DNA from: Aphrophora alni
Taxonomy: Eukaryota > Arthropoda > Insecta > Hemiptera > Aphrophoridae
Assembly (NCBI GenBank): GCA_963513935.1
Contig: OY740768.1
Coordinates: forward strand, 19,405,177-19,469,176
DNA: 64,000 bases
Direction of reading: 5' to 3'
Position numbers and translations under genes: made by a program. Of this stretch, positions 37,147 through 49,029 are shown piece by piece. Under the pieces are notes generated by a model. The model did no database searches, had not been told where the DNA came from, and saw only the letters and a list, made by a program, of their open reading frames with translations. Every line of letters starts with the position of its first letter. Position 1 is the first letter of the stretch.

Positions 37147-37334
37147 AGGATAAAATAAAGCAATAAAGCTCAAATTTTCAAAATATTTTAATGATATAAA
37201 TGAGCTACAAAATTGTTTTGCTTTGCGGCATCAACAGTTGCCCGAAGATGAAGCAAGGCGAAATAATTGTAGCTTTTTTACATTATTAAAATATTTTGAA
37301 ACTTTAAGCTTTATTATTCCTTTATTTTATCCTT
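37147..37334. repeat. Palindromic repeat family R1, full copy with HHR-like core
   Basis: The outer segments are inverted copies: AAGGATAAAATAAAG at the left and CTTTATTTTATCCTT at the right, with AAGCTTTATT/AATAAAGCTC and TTCAAAATATTTTAA inside. On the plus strand CCGAAGATGAAGC...GCGAAA (37240-37270) followed by TAATTGTAGC resembles a decayed hammerhead (core CCGAAGA instead of CTGANGA). The left arm holds the mirror copy of the GAAA/stem III part. It shares its family with 3772-3884. Confidence 0.6.
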
Positions 37335-37339
37335 GAATA

Positions 37340-39340
37340 TGGAGTTTCAACAAGAAATATCTCCTGTTACATTAAAATTAAAGAAACTTTAATGTTAGCC
37401 GATATTTAAAATGGCTAGGGAGTTGTCATTTGATTTTTTAAATATGTAAAATACTTTTTCCAAGTAAAACAACTGGCACTCTTATATCAATCACTCTGTG
37501 CACATTTTTAAAATAATTTGTTTCATACAAATTAAAAAAAGTCTATAAGGGGAGATCTGTCTATAATAATATCAAGGGGGAAATTGAATAAATAATATGT
37601 ATTTCACTTTGAAGTTATTGAGAAGATTAATAATTTCGTTTTTATAGATTGTGTAAAAGAATGTTGTCGTAACTTTTATCTACTTCCTGAGTTTTTGTGG
37701 AATAAAATTCTTGATGGGAAGATCTTAATAATCTTAATTAATATAAAGTTTATACATATACGATGAGATTTAGATAAATTCTTTATCGGTTTGCCATGAT
37801 GTTATGAATAACTTTATTCCTATGAGATCATGTTACCCTATTGTTGTGATTAAAAATTATAACAGGAAAAATACCTCAGAAGTTATTAAAAATTGTTTCT
37901 CGCTCTTTTTGTTTGAATATGAATTCATAATTATAATTAATATTGGCTTGGTTTGTAAAGAAGAGAAAAAACGATGTTTTAATAAAAACTTATCCTAATG
38001 AAAGTAAACATTAAACTAGACTACAGGAAGAATATTTACATGTACTTTAATTAAAGTAGTGTTAATTAAATAGTATATTTATTTAACCAATCTGTACAAA
38101 GTACTGAATTAATTACGGTTCATGTTTTAAATAGTCTCTCTAAAATATAATAATATACAATGAAAAATTAGAAGTATAAAGTATAAAATAATATTGTGAT
38201 TTAGTTTTTTTAAAATTAGTGCCTTCTACAGGATTTATCTACAAGTGTTATTTATGTAGCATAACGTAACAGAAATTAAGCAAATGAATTACGTACGTTT
38301 AATGTGATATTCCAGTCAAGTTGACTAAACCTATTTTTCCAGCGTGTCTTTCCTCCCCTTTATGAGAACCGCAATGCGTAATTAACCCTCTAATGGTCAA
38401 CAACCCTTACAGTTTATGAGTAATCTATTTCAGTAACTTTCAACGGGTTTGTTGTATGAAGTAACACATGTTAGAGAAATTCAAATATAAAAGTTATTAA
38501 ATAAAATAATGTAATTACTTTAATTACCTGAGATATAAAACAACAGTGTCTGTCAACATCAGATCTTCACTAAAATCTTACAAGGAAATTTTATTTTCAT
38601 TCAATATAAATGATGTCAAAAATGAAACAAACGTTATAACGCAATTACAATAATTTTCGTACGCACAACCAAAAATATCACTAGTCTCATTTTTAAAGTT
38701 TCTTTATTACCAAGTTTATCTTTTGAATATCTCTTGGGTGATAAGTTAGAATAGAAGGGTCCAATTTCATTTTAAACGTTTCGTGAATTTTTCCCTTTAA
38801 TTTTGTATGATATTGTATATTTAGGTACACCCTAAGATTGTTTTGATTGTGCCATTAACTTGTTCAAAGCGTAAATTGTATTTAATAGAAATCAAATAAC
38901 GGAATAATTTCCTAAACCGGGAGATAACTACTTTTCTGTGGTTCTTTAAAGAGCTACAATTTAAAAAATATTGATTAAAATCGTCAGAGACGTTTTCATT
39001 GTATCAACAAAATATGAGAAAAAATTTGATGAAAATCAATCTAGTAAGGCAGTAGATAAATCCTAAAAGACAGATAAATATACATCATTTCCAAAAAAAC
39101 ACTTGTGTAAACCTCAATGAACCTCAAACCGAATATATTCGTAAGAAACCTAACATAGAATTTAAACTTATGACAACTTTATTTGTATGTTATATGTAAC
39201 AAAAACAAAGTAATAAATGGCAAAAACAAGTGAAGAAAATAATATCTGTTTCAATATACCATTCTAAGTTAACTTCTAATAAATTGGATAAAGTTTATAA
39301 CTTTATTAATAACTATTATTATAACTATTATTTATAGGCT
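37340..39340. other. A+T-rich stretch, weak exon hint
   Basis: After CCTATTTTTCCAG at 38342 an open segment reads RVFPPLYENRN and then reaches GCGTAATTAA; it could be a short terminal exon. The frame at 37804-37998 has no support. Confidence 0.35.
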
Positions 39341-39399
39341 TATTATTAGACCAAATTTAATTAAAACAATCTTACAATTTCTAGAAAACGAAGAATCAC

Positions 39400-39640
39400 T
39401 AAAAACAAAGCCCATCTTATAATAATGTCTCATTCATGTTCGGGGCAAAATAAAAACTTCCTCATGATCTGCGTCTGCCAATAATACATAAACACCATTT
39501 TAAAACAATAGAACACAAATATTCTGAAGTAAGCATACTTATTAGGATTCTGATAGGGATTTTGGTCGAATGGAAGAACTTACTAAAACACCAAAATATT
39601 TACTCCTATGAAGAGTAAAGACACATTAGTGCCAAGACAT
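39400..39640 (+). pseudogene. Possible non-LTR retrotransposon RT C-terminal relic
   Basis: One frame reads HDLRLPIIHKHHFKTIEHKY followed by SEVSILI, which resembles the segment after the RT domain of jockey-like and related non-LTR elements (HxLRxP...H...T.....S). Stops lie on both sides. Short length and decay keep this tentative. The frame at 39752-39946 immediately downstream (GRWDHSCKLKLKIYERTTNV) may be part of the same remnant. Confidence 0.3.
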
Positions 39641-39959
39641 GCAGGAAAAACACAATTATAGACCTGGCACAACCTTTTAGAAAAACAGAAAATCTAGAAA
39701 ACAATATAAAACATTACAACAGGAGAAACTCCTCTTCAGAAACAATGTTAAGTGATTAAGTGTGTGATTAAGAGTTATGATGAGTATCCGCCTTTCCAGA
39801 AGGTAAACATTTACCGATCACTTAAAAGAACACCAACTCTTGATGAATCCATACCCATTAAAAACTGTTATGGGAGATGGGATCACTCATGCAAGCTGAA
39901 GTTGAAAATCTACGAGAGAACTACTAATGTATGTACCAGACCATAACTGGTCGTGATAT

Positions 39960-40500
39960 AATCAGATTATAAAAGAATATCCATGCAACCTAATAATAAA
40001 GCGTTTTGTAAAACATATTGGGTACCTAAAGTGCACATACCTCTATCATTTATTAAAATAAGGTAACAAGTTAAAAACAATATTAGTGGTCGAAGAAGAT
40101 ATATACAGTTTTTATTACTTAAAAAAAATACTAAAACAATAAAAAAAACTATAGTACAAAAATAATATCTATTACAATTGCAATATTAATAAAAGTAATT
40201 GAAAATATTTGTATAAAATTTACAAACGTAAAAAATCTAAGAGGTAATATCTCAAAAGTAACTTTTGGTTACATATCCCCTTATGTTTTCAGTACACAAA
40301 CCGTAATATTGGGGGAAGTGGAACCATTATTGTTAGTTAAGTTTCATAGAGATCTTTTACTTCAGTAAAAATTTGTCAATATCTTTATAACTGATTCTGG
40401 GTAAATTGTAAGTTTAGTTTTGGTATTATGGGATCTAAACCCAAAATTTACAGTTAGAAAATAAAAAGAATAAAATAATATATCTAGATATAACCAAAAC
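39960..40500. other. A+T-rich stretch, no gene seen
   Basis: Poly-A-rich segments dominate 40090-40250. No frame or transposon motif was recognised. Confidence 0.5.
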
Positions 40501-40520
40501 GGTTCTAAATACCGACATAA

Positions 40521-40559
40521 CCCCCTTCCCCCTAAACCCCCTTCCCCCTAAACCCCCCT
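40521..40559 (-). repeat. C-rich tandem repeat with G-quadruplex potential on the minus strand
   Basis: The 16-bp unit CCCCCTTCCCCCTAAA is repeated a little over twice and followed by CCCCCCTA. On the minus strand this gives five runs of five or more G separated by two or three bases, which meets the usual quadruplex pattern. It also contains CCCTAA, a telomere-like motif. It stands out against the A+T-rich surroundings. Confidence 0.85.
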
Positions 40560-42630
40560 AAAAGGAAAATTTCGACATATTTTTTCCCCCTAAACATAAA
40601 TTTTATGAATTGAATGAATATTTGTAACTGTTTAATAAAATTAACCCTATAATTCATAGCTGTATGTGGAGGACTAAAATGTTCTTTAACAAGCCAAAAG
40701 TAGCATCTCCGGGAAAATACATGGTGAATCGAACAGAAAAGCTCATACCTGAGACCGGTTTTTAGGAAACTACTACATATTCATGAGTTTTGTCTCTTAG
40801 AGCCTAAAGCATTATTAATACACATACATGAGCGCAATCCATTATGTTTAATTTTATATAAATTAATTTCTGCTGGTAGCAATAGTTCATTCCAGCTTCC
40901 TTTAAATTGCTTAAAATATTGATACAATGAGGATTGTGTTATAACAAACTGTAGTTAAATATAGACCTAGTAACAACGTATTAAGAACTTTCAATTTAAC
41001 CTTCTTCTGCTTAAACAAACAAAATCTAAACGAAGCACAAAACTAACCCAAACCTTGGTACTTGCATGTTAAAGTAGACAAAGTTTGAACATTAGTATAT
41101 TAAATGCTGCTTATTATATGTTTACATCAATAAAGGAATTAAAATACAACTACTAAAATTATACCTTCTGCTTTACTCCCAACCATATATTTACAATAAC
41201 ACATTATTTTATTGATACATTTATCAACTCAATATATAAATTATACGGTCATGCTCTGAAGTTTTACTCCAAAACAAATTGTTGAATTTGTAATGATTGA
41301 AATTTTGTCTGTCAGATTAAAGTCAACTTTAACAGAAAGTTGGAAAACAGGATAAATATGCAAAGAAACTTTATATACTTTGAAGAACTGTCAAGTGGTT
41401 GATATTAGGCAGCCTATTACAATTGATATTGTACAGTACTAGCGTACAGGCAACGTCAATTGCATTTATTTTTATTCTATTTTCGGATTCTGAAACAAAG
41501 ATGATTCAAACCCGAAGAACATTCTCTTTATTGCGCGTGTTGAATGGGTCAAAAGTGTATATAAGTGTTAGATTTTTTTGATAGGTATATATCAAAACAA
41601 ACAGTACATAATGTTGAAAATATATAATACATATGGAAATAAATAATGATACGTGATCACGCCATTGGCTGTTGTCATGGGAAACAATTAATACATTTAT
41701 AATACTGTGAGTTTAGAAGAGTACAATAACACTGGGAAAGTTTGTATAGTTTAATGTAATTTTCGAGAGTTGAGCGTTGAACGAAATTTCTTTATTTTTG
41801 AAATGATTTCTTTCTTAAAGTGATTACGGATGCTGCAATCAAGAGGTACTCAGTTGGATTTAAACATCTTTGGATATCTATTCTTTGGTTCTTTAATCTG
41901 TTTCTCTCGACCAACTTTTGTTCTCTTCCAACTTTCACGCTATTTCAGAATTTGAAGGCTTGGATTCCTCTCTCCTTATCTTCTAAATTTAAAAATGAGT
42001 TGTTGATTTTGTTTTTAAAAGCATTCTATTATTCTAAAGAGGACGATAACTTTACGGTTTTTTGCCGCCTTAAAACAAATATTCTAGTAGTCCTTAAAGT
42101 TACGTCCGTCTTGGAGTATTCTCACACAAACAAATGATTACACAGACTGTCCAGTTATTGTGGGAACAAATCAAGAACAGCTCTTCGAGCACTTATTAAC
42201 TCTCAAAAGAAAAATGAAAATCTTTACAAATAAATCCCAGTCATACAGATGAATAATAAGTCAAATTGTTGTTTTGTATAACATAGAGAATGTTAGTCGA
42301 GTGGAAGAAAGGAATCCAAGCTTTTATCCTTTCTTCAATGTTATTTGAATGCTGTTCAATGATTCAAAGTTACTGTCGAATATATGGTTTTATAGCAAAA
42401 CACCAAATTGTATTTATTTCATTTTAACAACCATGTAATACTATGAGAAACTCCTCTATAGTAATTGTAGTGTGGCGTTTTCAAATCACATGTAGTGCTC
42501 TTAATTTGGTCGTGATAATGAAAATTCTGTAACTGTGAACCTTGCGCGATTTAGAAAAAATATCACAATATTTCTGAGTGATTTGAATAATATTACTTTG
42601 TGCAAAAGAATCTGCCACTTGGTACACAAT
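40560..42630. other. A+T-rich stretch, no supported gene
   Basis: The frames at 41399-41581 and 41820-42137 lack recognisable domains. The second has codon-like composition and FNLFLSTNFCSLPTFTLF but no splice context, and may be a degraded transposon. Confidence 0.35.
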
Positions 42631-42637
42631 CAGGAAG

Positions 42638-42657
42638 ATGTGTGTGTGTGCGCGCGC
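42638..42657. repeat. Alternating purine-pyrimidine tract (TG)n(CG)n
   Basis: Twenty bases run as ATGTGTGTGTGTGCGCGCGC, a classic Z-DNA-prone tract. Confidence 0.9.
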
Positions 42658-42930
42658 CCACCATGTGTCAAGAAATTCATTTAGTTTCCTCCATGCCAAT
42701 TGAGGATCTTTTCTACGCGAAATTACTTATAAAATGTTTATATCTTGAGTTCGGAAAAAATCAAGCAATACACAAAAAAATTAAATTAGTAATTCTGCCC
42801 AGAATTTCTCTTTAGTCTACAAAAACACTATAACATTTTGTCGAGTCTTAGAGTTTGTTCGGATAATATTTTCCCATTGGTATACTAGCGCGTACCCGTA
42901 TCGATGGTTTCTTAGATAATATCGAAAGTG

Positions 42931-42975
42931 TACCTCTGAAGATGATAGCAGAGCTATCGAAATGTACATAAGGTA
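42931..42975 (+). ncRNA. Hammerhead ribozyme motif, solitary (42.95 kb)
   Basis: All three helices pair. Stem I is TACCT (42931-42935) with AGGTA (42971-42975). The core CTGAAGA (42936-42942) fits CUGANGA. After one extra T, stem II is GATAGC (42944-42949) with GCTATC (42953-42958) around AGA. GAAA is at 42959-42962, stem III is the palindrome ATGTACAT (42962-42969), and A at 42970 is the cleavage-site base. No PLE reading frame was recognised upstream, so it is either the isolated terminus of an otherwise lost PLE or a non-autonomous ribozyme-bearing repeat. Confidence 0.75.
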
Positions 42976-42999
42976 ATATAAACGCATTATACAGTTTTG

Positions 43000-45524
43000 T
43001 GTAGTTGTGGTTTGGGTTTTTTCCTCTTGTTCATATACAATCACCACAGTGCTCTAGTGATTTATTTATCGAAAGTGACTTCTAAATATTACAAGTAACA
43101 CCACGAATAAACAATAAATAAATAAAAAGATGGGCACTACCATGAGTTGGTCACACTAATTAATTGTAATAAATATAGTTAGAGAAATCTATTATTGATT
43201 GATAACAGTTGTTAACGTGCTTATATTCAATTCGTCATTTCATTGTTATTAATGTTAATATAAAAAAATATGTCTGGTTTCACTGAATTTGATAGATGTT
43301 AAAAGTAATAATGAATTTCGAGAAAATGATTGATCTCGTTCTTATACATTTAAATCGAGTGGCCAAAAAGAGTCTCCCCCCCTCTCCATACTTTTTCCTA
43401 CCGTTTTTATCTTGTAAATTTAGAACCAAATGAAGTTTATTATTGAACCCTTGTATCAGTTTTATGATGATAAAATTTTTTTGTTTTCATTTTGCATTAA
43501 AATGAGTTAGTTCTTCAACGTTAACAATATAATTAAACAAATCTTTTTCTCAAACATTGGTCTTCAACCCTGAGTTTAGTGAAATACTTTGTTTTATTAC
43601 ATATGTCTATATCTAGCTATTTACGAAAAAAATATCGTTTAAAATGTGATGTTTTTTCTTTAATGTTATTAACTTGAATAACGTTAAACAATTAGAAGTT
43701 TATAATGAAAAAAAGTTCTACATCGACATCGATGTTTTATTGAGTTCTATGTGTCACAAATAGTTTTAAACATTACATAAATCATATATAGTTTCATATT
43801 TGTTACTAGCATTGATAGTAATTAAATAAAGTATAATTTTACAAATTTCCGAGTTTTTCGTATAAATATATATTATATAGTGATATGTGATAGATTGTGA
43901 TAGATATGTGATAGATATGAACACACTGATTGTGCACTAACCATCATTGGAAACATTTAATCAAGCGCTACACGTTAATGTACTATTTTTGTATAAAATA
44001 ACTTAAACGCATGAGGTCGTTTTCTAGATGGAGACTAAACATTTAAATCGTCTCAACCATAGTACGAGGTATCTGGTAAAAATTAATGTGGTCCTAAAAA
44101 TGATACGACGAATATTATTCTATAATTATTTTAGAACAAAGTATGTCGGAGGGGAAGATTGCAGTCAGACAGTATACTTTAATTATTCTATTTCTAATTA
44201 TTATGTGAAAGTAAATTAAATAGATTTTTGAGTTTTGAGTTTAGGGCGAAAGGATTCCAAATCTATAGATCTAAAGAAAAATTTAAATATCATGTAATGT
44301 TGAAAATAATATTTAAGAAATTATTATAAGGGTTTCCTACAGAAAATAGTAAACAAAATCCCAAAAAGTTACCATTAAGTAATAAAAAAACTAAATTAAC
44401 AGATGTAATAAGGTTAGCTCTTAGTGACCATAGACGATAATGATGTCTCCTTTTAAATTATCAGATTAATAAATACCTAAACATATAATAATAATTTAAC
44501 GACTTAATTTACATAAAAGAAAAAAAAATGTTTCGATCAATTGTTAAGAATGCACTTAATTTTGAATAAATCTACAATTTTTTTAAAACTATTACTCCAA
44601 ATTTGTAACAAAAATGAAAACAAGGGTCTTCTTTTTTACGAGTTGAAATTCTCAATTTGTTTGATATAACTAAACCGGAGTAATATTTTAAATCTAATTT
44701 TACTCAAAAACAGACTCACAATATTCAAACAAAACATACTGGATGTTATAATTTGTGAATTTTTAGCTCTATAATCAACCATAAAAAGTGAATTTTTGTG
44801 AAACATAAAATAAGAAAATGTGCACAACATTGTTAAAACAAAATAGAATTGATTACTTAACTTGAAAATAAAATAAGTACAGTCGGAATAGTTTTTGTTC
44901 AAAACTATTCCTGAATTGTAATTTTCGTTTCTCTATTAATAATTTAGGCCCGATTTATACAAATGGTTTTGGATGGAAATGCGTTTCTTAATCAATATGT
45001 CGCTAATTCGCTGCCACTATCAAATATTTCATTTAAGAAAAAAAAAATTCTAAAACTAGGAATTATCAGTTTGTTGTGTTTCTCATTCTTCAATTTGTAT
45101 CTACCCTATGATGATTCGTATCCGTTATAATTAAAAACCCACAACTAGCCGCAACAAATCGGTTAATTCAAATGGGGCTTGTATTACAGTGGTGTAATCA
45201 TGATTAATTATGTTACTATTCGTGAATTTCAATGCTCAGTACAATGCCATTCCCATGGGGACATAAATCACTCTTGTTTATGGGAAAAATAAAATAAAAT
45301 ATTTATTTATTGTTAGTACGATTCTTTGGTGCAATCTCATATACGAGTTTCTTTGCTATAAAATATAAGACGAAAACTCAAATTTAAATTTTTAACACGT
45401 TTTCAAAATGAAACTGTAATTTTTAATATTCAATATTCCAAATGACAAAAGTTATGTTTTTGAGTAAAGTACGTTAGAATAACGTTTATATATCACACAA
45501 AATATAGTAAAATCGGTATAGCTA

Positions 45525-45528
<4 letters not shown>
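43000..45528. other. A+T-rich stretch, no gene seen
   Basis: A short imperfect repeat of TGATAGATATG lies near 43880-43920. The frames at 44028-44219 and 44636-44902 have no domain or splice support. Confidence 0.5.

Positions 45529-45590
<62 letters not shown>
45529..45590. repeat. (AT)n microsatellite
   Basis: About 31 TA units, the longest array in the window. It lies 37 bp beyond the donor of the exon candidate at 45627-45760, inside the inferred intron. Confidence 0.95.
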
Positions 45591-45593
<3 letters not shown>

Positions 45594-45626
45594 TTATTTA
45601 GTAGACCCTTTGGTTTTGTGACTTAC

Positions 45627-45760
45627 CCAGTATTCGAAGTATATTGTAAGTTTGATAAACTTAAACATTTCGACCTCCTTTTCTTTGAATGATCGTTGCA
45701 TGGCCTCAGGAAATCAAAAAAGTGTTCTTCGACATGCCGTCCATCTGTCTTAGTTGTCAT
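45627..45760 (-). CDS. Candidate exon with start codon, unknown protein
   Basis: On the minus strand the acceptor TTTGTTTGTTTGCAG (good pyrimidine tract) is followed at once by ATG. The frame is open for 44 codons plus two bases and ends at ACTGG|GTAAGT, a near-consensus donor. It reads MTTKTDGRHVEEHFFDFLRP, then CNDHSKKRRSKCLSLSNLQ and YTSNTG. The other two frames contain stops near the start. A basic cluster KKRRSK is followed by a serine/leucine stretch. It has more G+C than its surroundings. I do not recognise the family. It fits as a first coding exon spliced to an upstream non-coding exon; the exit phase fits the candidate at 33337-33417. Confidence 0.6.
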
Positions 45761-46039
45761 CTGCAAACAAACAAAGTTGACGATAGCTGCCACAAAAAGA
45801 AAGTTAGGGATGTGCAATTTGGTATAGGTGACTATAATGTTATCATGAATGACTAAATTTCAATTTTATAAATTGAAAATCTTAAAATACTGATCATATT
45901 AAACAGTTGTTTGTTCATAGTTTTATGTTATTCAACTTACAATACACTAAATTAAATAAAAATTGCAGATTTCAATTCTGAATGTAATGATGCCAAACTC
46001 GCCTCTCTATGATAATAAACAGCAAAGATTTGTTCAAAA

Positions 46040-46240
46040 AATTAATTTTAGGCCCTCACCTTACAAGATAATGTGATATTCGTATATATAATTAGAAGAT
46101 CAGACAGTGCCAATTCGTCGACACGAGCGTAGCGAGTGGTGGCACCTTCACATTTGGCTTCGAGGCGCAATAGGGCCGAGACTATGACACGAGCGAAGCG
46201 ATTGCAGGCCCATAAAACCTTAGGCGAAGAGAAGAAACAC
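46040..46240. other. CpG-rich patch with repeated ACGAGCG(T/A)AGCGA motif
   Basis: This is a G+C- and CpG-rich island in A+T-rich DNA. GACACGAGCGTAGCGA begins at 46120 and GACACGAGCGAAGCGA at 46185, a direct repeat with one difference; each copy is itself nearly palindromic. It lies about 280 bp upstream (minus-strand sense) of the exon candidate at 45627-45760, so it may be a promoter or enhancer of that gene, or a repeat fragment. Confidence 0.5.
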
Positions 46241-46249
46241 AACTACAAG

Positions 46250-48929
46250 CTTAGTGATGTAGACAATTATTACGAGTTTCATAAAACCTGAATAACAACT
46301 GTTTTAAACACAATTACCATACTGTCCAAGACCCTAAAACAATTAACTTTAGCTTTTGGGCATTACATTTAGAGGATCTGCTTATGAAACATTCTGCAAT
46401 GGGGGATGAATACCATTCAATTATATTTTCAATTTCAAAATAAGAATTTCCGAAGGGAAGGTTTTTTTTAGTTGAAAACATTGAGCAATATTTTCAAAAA
46501 ATACTTTGAGTTTTTTTAATTTTTATTAGTAATACTTCAGAACTATAACTTAAATTGATATAATAATGTATGTCAATAATAAGAATAACAAATGGCGAAT
46601 TTATGTGTTGGTGGAAACATGTAATTTTTTTTACGTCAATAAAACACGTAGGAGAATTTACAATATAATATTCTTGAGGCTGACAAAAAGTATAAGAGCA
46701 ATAAATATTGAAACAAGATATAAATTCGGTTTAATAAATCTCTGATTTATTCCATGTAGAATGTGAATTTTATAATTGCTCATGTAAAAAAAAAAAAAAG
46801 ATAATTTTCTTTCCTCTTACAGACTTTTATTAATATCCTTGCTTTCTTCCTATAAACGTTTGTCAAACATATGCCATAAGTTACAAGCAAACAACAGACG
46901 TTGCTGAGTTTATTAAGAAGTGTACATTCAATATACAAACTTAACCTAATCTACCCAAGCTACTGAAAATTCATGCTGATCACATTTTCATTAAAAATTC
47001 ATGCCTATGTGAAACGTAAAAAATAACTATTTCAAATTTTTGCAGATTTCTCTGCTCCTTCTTGAATTAAAAATTTCCAATAGAAAATTAAAAATGCACA
47101 GTTTAGGGTTAATAGAATTACTATTATTAGTTGTATAGAGTTGGATATTATAACAATAGCATGAAAACTATTATTTTACCTGGAAAATCTTTTCCGTGTG
47201 ATTATTTTCAATCAAATACCTGTTTAACAGATTTTGATAAAATTGTGTCTATAAGTAAATCTGAAATTACAGAACCTGATTTTATTAATTTTTTTTCTAT
47301 ATCTGATCGTTCAGTGTCCTCTGCATTGAGATATATATTCAACCAGATACAAAGACTGAACTAATGTAGGCTCATGTAGGTTTTAGATTGAACAAAACTA
47401 CTTAAAAACCATTTTATTGGTTGCCATTTTGAAATTGTCCATCATTTCCCCAACTATTTCGTGAAATAGTAAAATATAGTTTAACCTAAAATGCTATATT
47501 TGACTCATATTAAGTATAATAGATTTTATTTATTCTAATTTTGACGTTATGTTTTTTCCAATTTTGTTTTTAGTGGGCCTAATAACTGTAATTGTTATCA
47601 CAACAAACACTCAGGTCATCATTTTATGCACAAAATAAGCTATTCTGGAACGTTTTATAATACTTGGATAAAAAAAAACTATCATCATTCAAAGTGTTTT
47701 TTTCATATATCAAATTGACCACCATTTTATGTTTACAAACCAACAAAATATTTTGAAACTTGTTTTACGTTTATAAACATTAGTGACAAATTTCTCTTCT
47801 GGCGGAATGTGTAAACTCATGTGTTGTCGATTCTATGAAATGAACGTAATAACTAGAATTTGTATATAGAAATTCTCTATCGTTTACACAAGAATGACTC
47901 TACAAACTAATAGTAAATATATAATCTCTTAAGTTAATTAATGATTTAGGTTAGACTTTGAGAGATTGTGAAGCTGAGAGACAGTTAATTAAATAACTTT
48001 ATTGATTGATGTCTGACATCAACTAACATATGCAAATTACTTTAAGAAATATTTGCATTGGATTATAAAGGCGTAGTGGGTGCTGACTGACTATAACAGA
48101 ACGCTATTTCATCTAATTGTTCAACGACTTTGACCCAGTTGGAAGAATTATTACTATCTAATATTCAATTCTATTACTGCAAAACTGATAAGATTTTCGT
48201 ATACATATACAATAATATAATTATCGTTATATTGTATACAATATGTAAACTGGATTTTTTTAAATGTTGCATAGGATATTTAAATATAAGAAAGTTAAGT
48301 TTGCAGGACATTTTAGTCTCTCTAATTTCGTTCAGTCTCACCGGATTGTTTTTCTGAAAATTTGAGGAGAAAGTTATAAAAGCACTGATAGTTTACCGTA
48401 CATAATGGGAATAAAATAAACTGTAATTTTACATGAGTATATTAATGGTTTAGGAGCCGAATTATAAAAGCAATAAATCTTCCTTAACAAACATTTTATA
48501 CAAAATAGTATTTATGTCATTATATTTATTAATTATAAATATTTTAATCTTCGCAAATGATATTTGATAATTAGTTATTACTTTGATATTGAACATTTGA
48601 GATTATCTTTGCTTTTAAAACTCTCGTAGGTATTTGAATAATTATAAACTGTTAGTCAATAATAAATTTTGTGTAAGTTATGACTAAAATAAAATTAAAT
48701 ATGTTGCCTTAATAAATAATATTGCTGTATAAATGAAAAAAAACCATAGCCCTCGCATAGAGCCAAGATAAAAAGATAACAAGACAGGATAGACAAGATG
48801 GAAGAGTGTGTCATCATTATAACAAAATAAAGGATCATACATAATACTCCTATTCACAAAAGTAAGCAACTTGAGAAGATGACGTATAATAAAATACACA
48901 ACTAGCCCTTTAATATGCTAATAGCGTCT
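46250..48929. other. A+T-rich stretch, no supported gene
   Basis: The plus frame at 47131-47364 (LPGKSFPCDYFQSNTCLTDF) has protein-like composition but no domain, promoter or splice signal recognised. The rest is featureless. Confidence 0.35.
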
Positions 48930-49025
48930 GCGTCGGAAGAGAACAAGAGTTGGACAAGAGAGATCTAATACAAAAGGTTAAAGACGAGGCACACTCAAAA
49001 TTAGTTGAAGAAAGGTACATTACTT
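48930..49025 (+). repeat. Dispersed repeat family R2, copy E
   Basis: It begins GCGTCGGAAGAGAACAAGAG, then TTGGACAAGAGAGATCTAAT, AAAGGTTAAAGACGAGG and CAAAATTAGTTGAAGAAAGG. It is probably the copy closest to the family consensus. Confidence 0.55.
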
Positions 49026-49029
49026 AATT

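Noticed and set aside
47131..47364. 77-codon frame with protein-like composition
   Set aside because: No recognised motif and no supporting signals; kept only as a remark in the regional entry.
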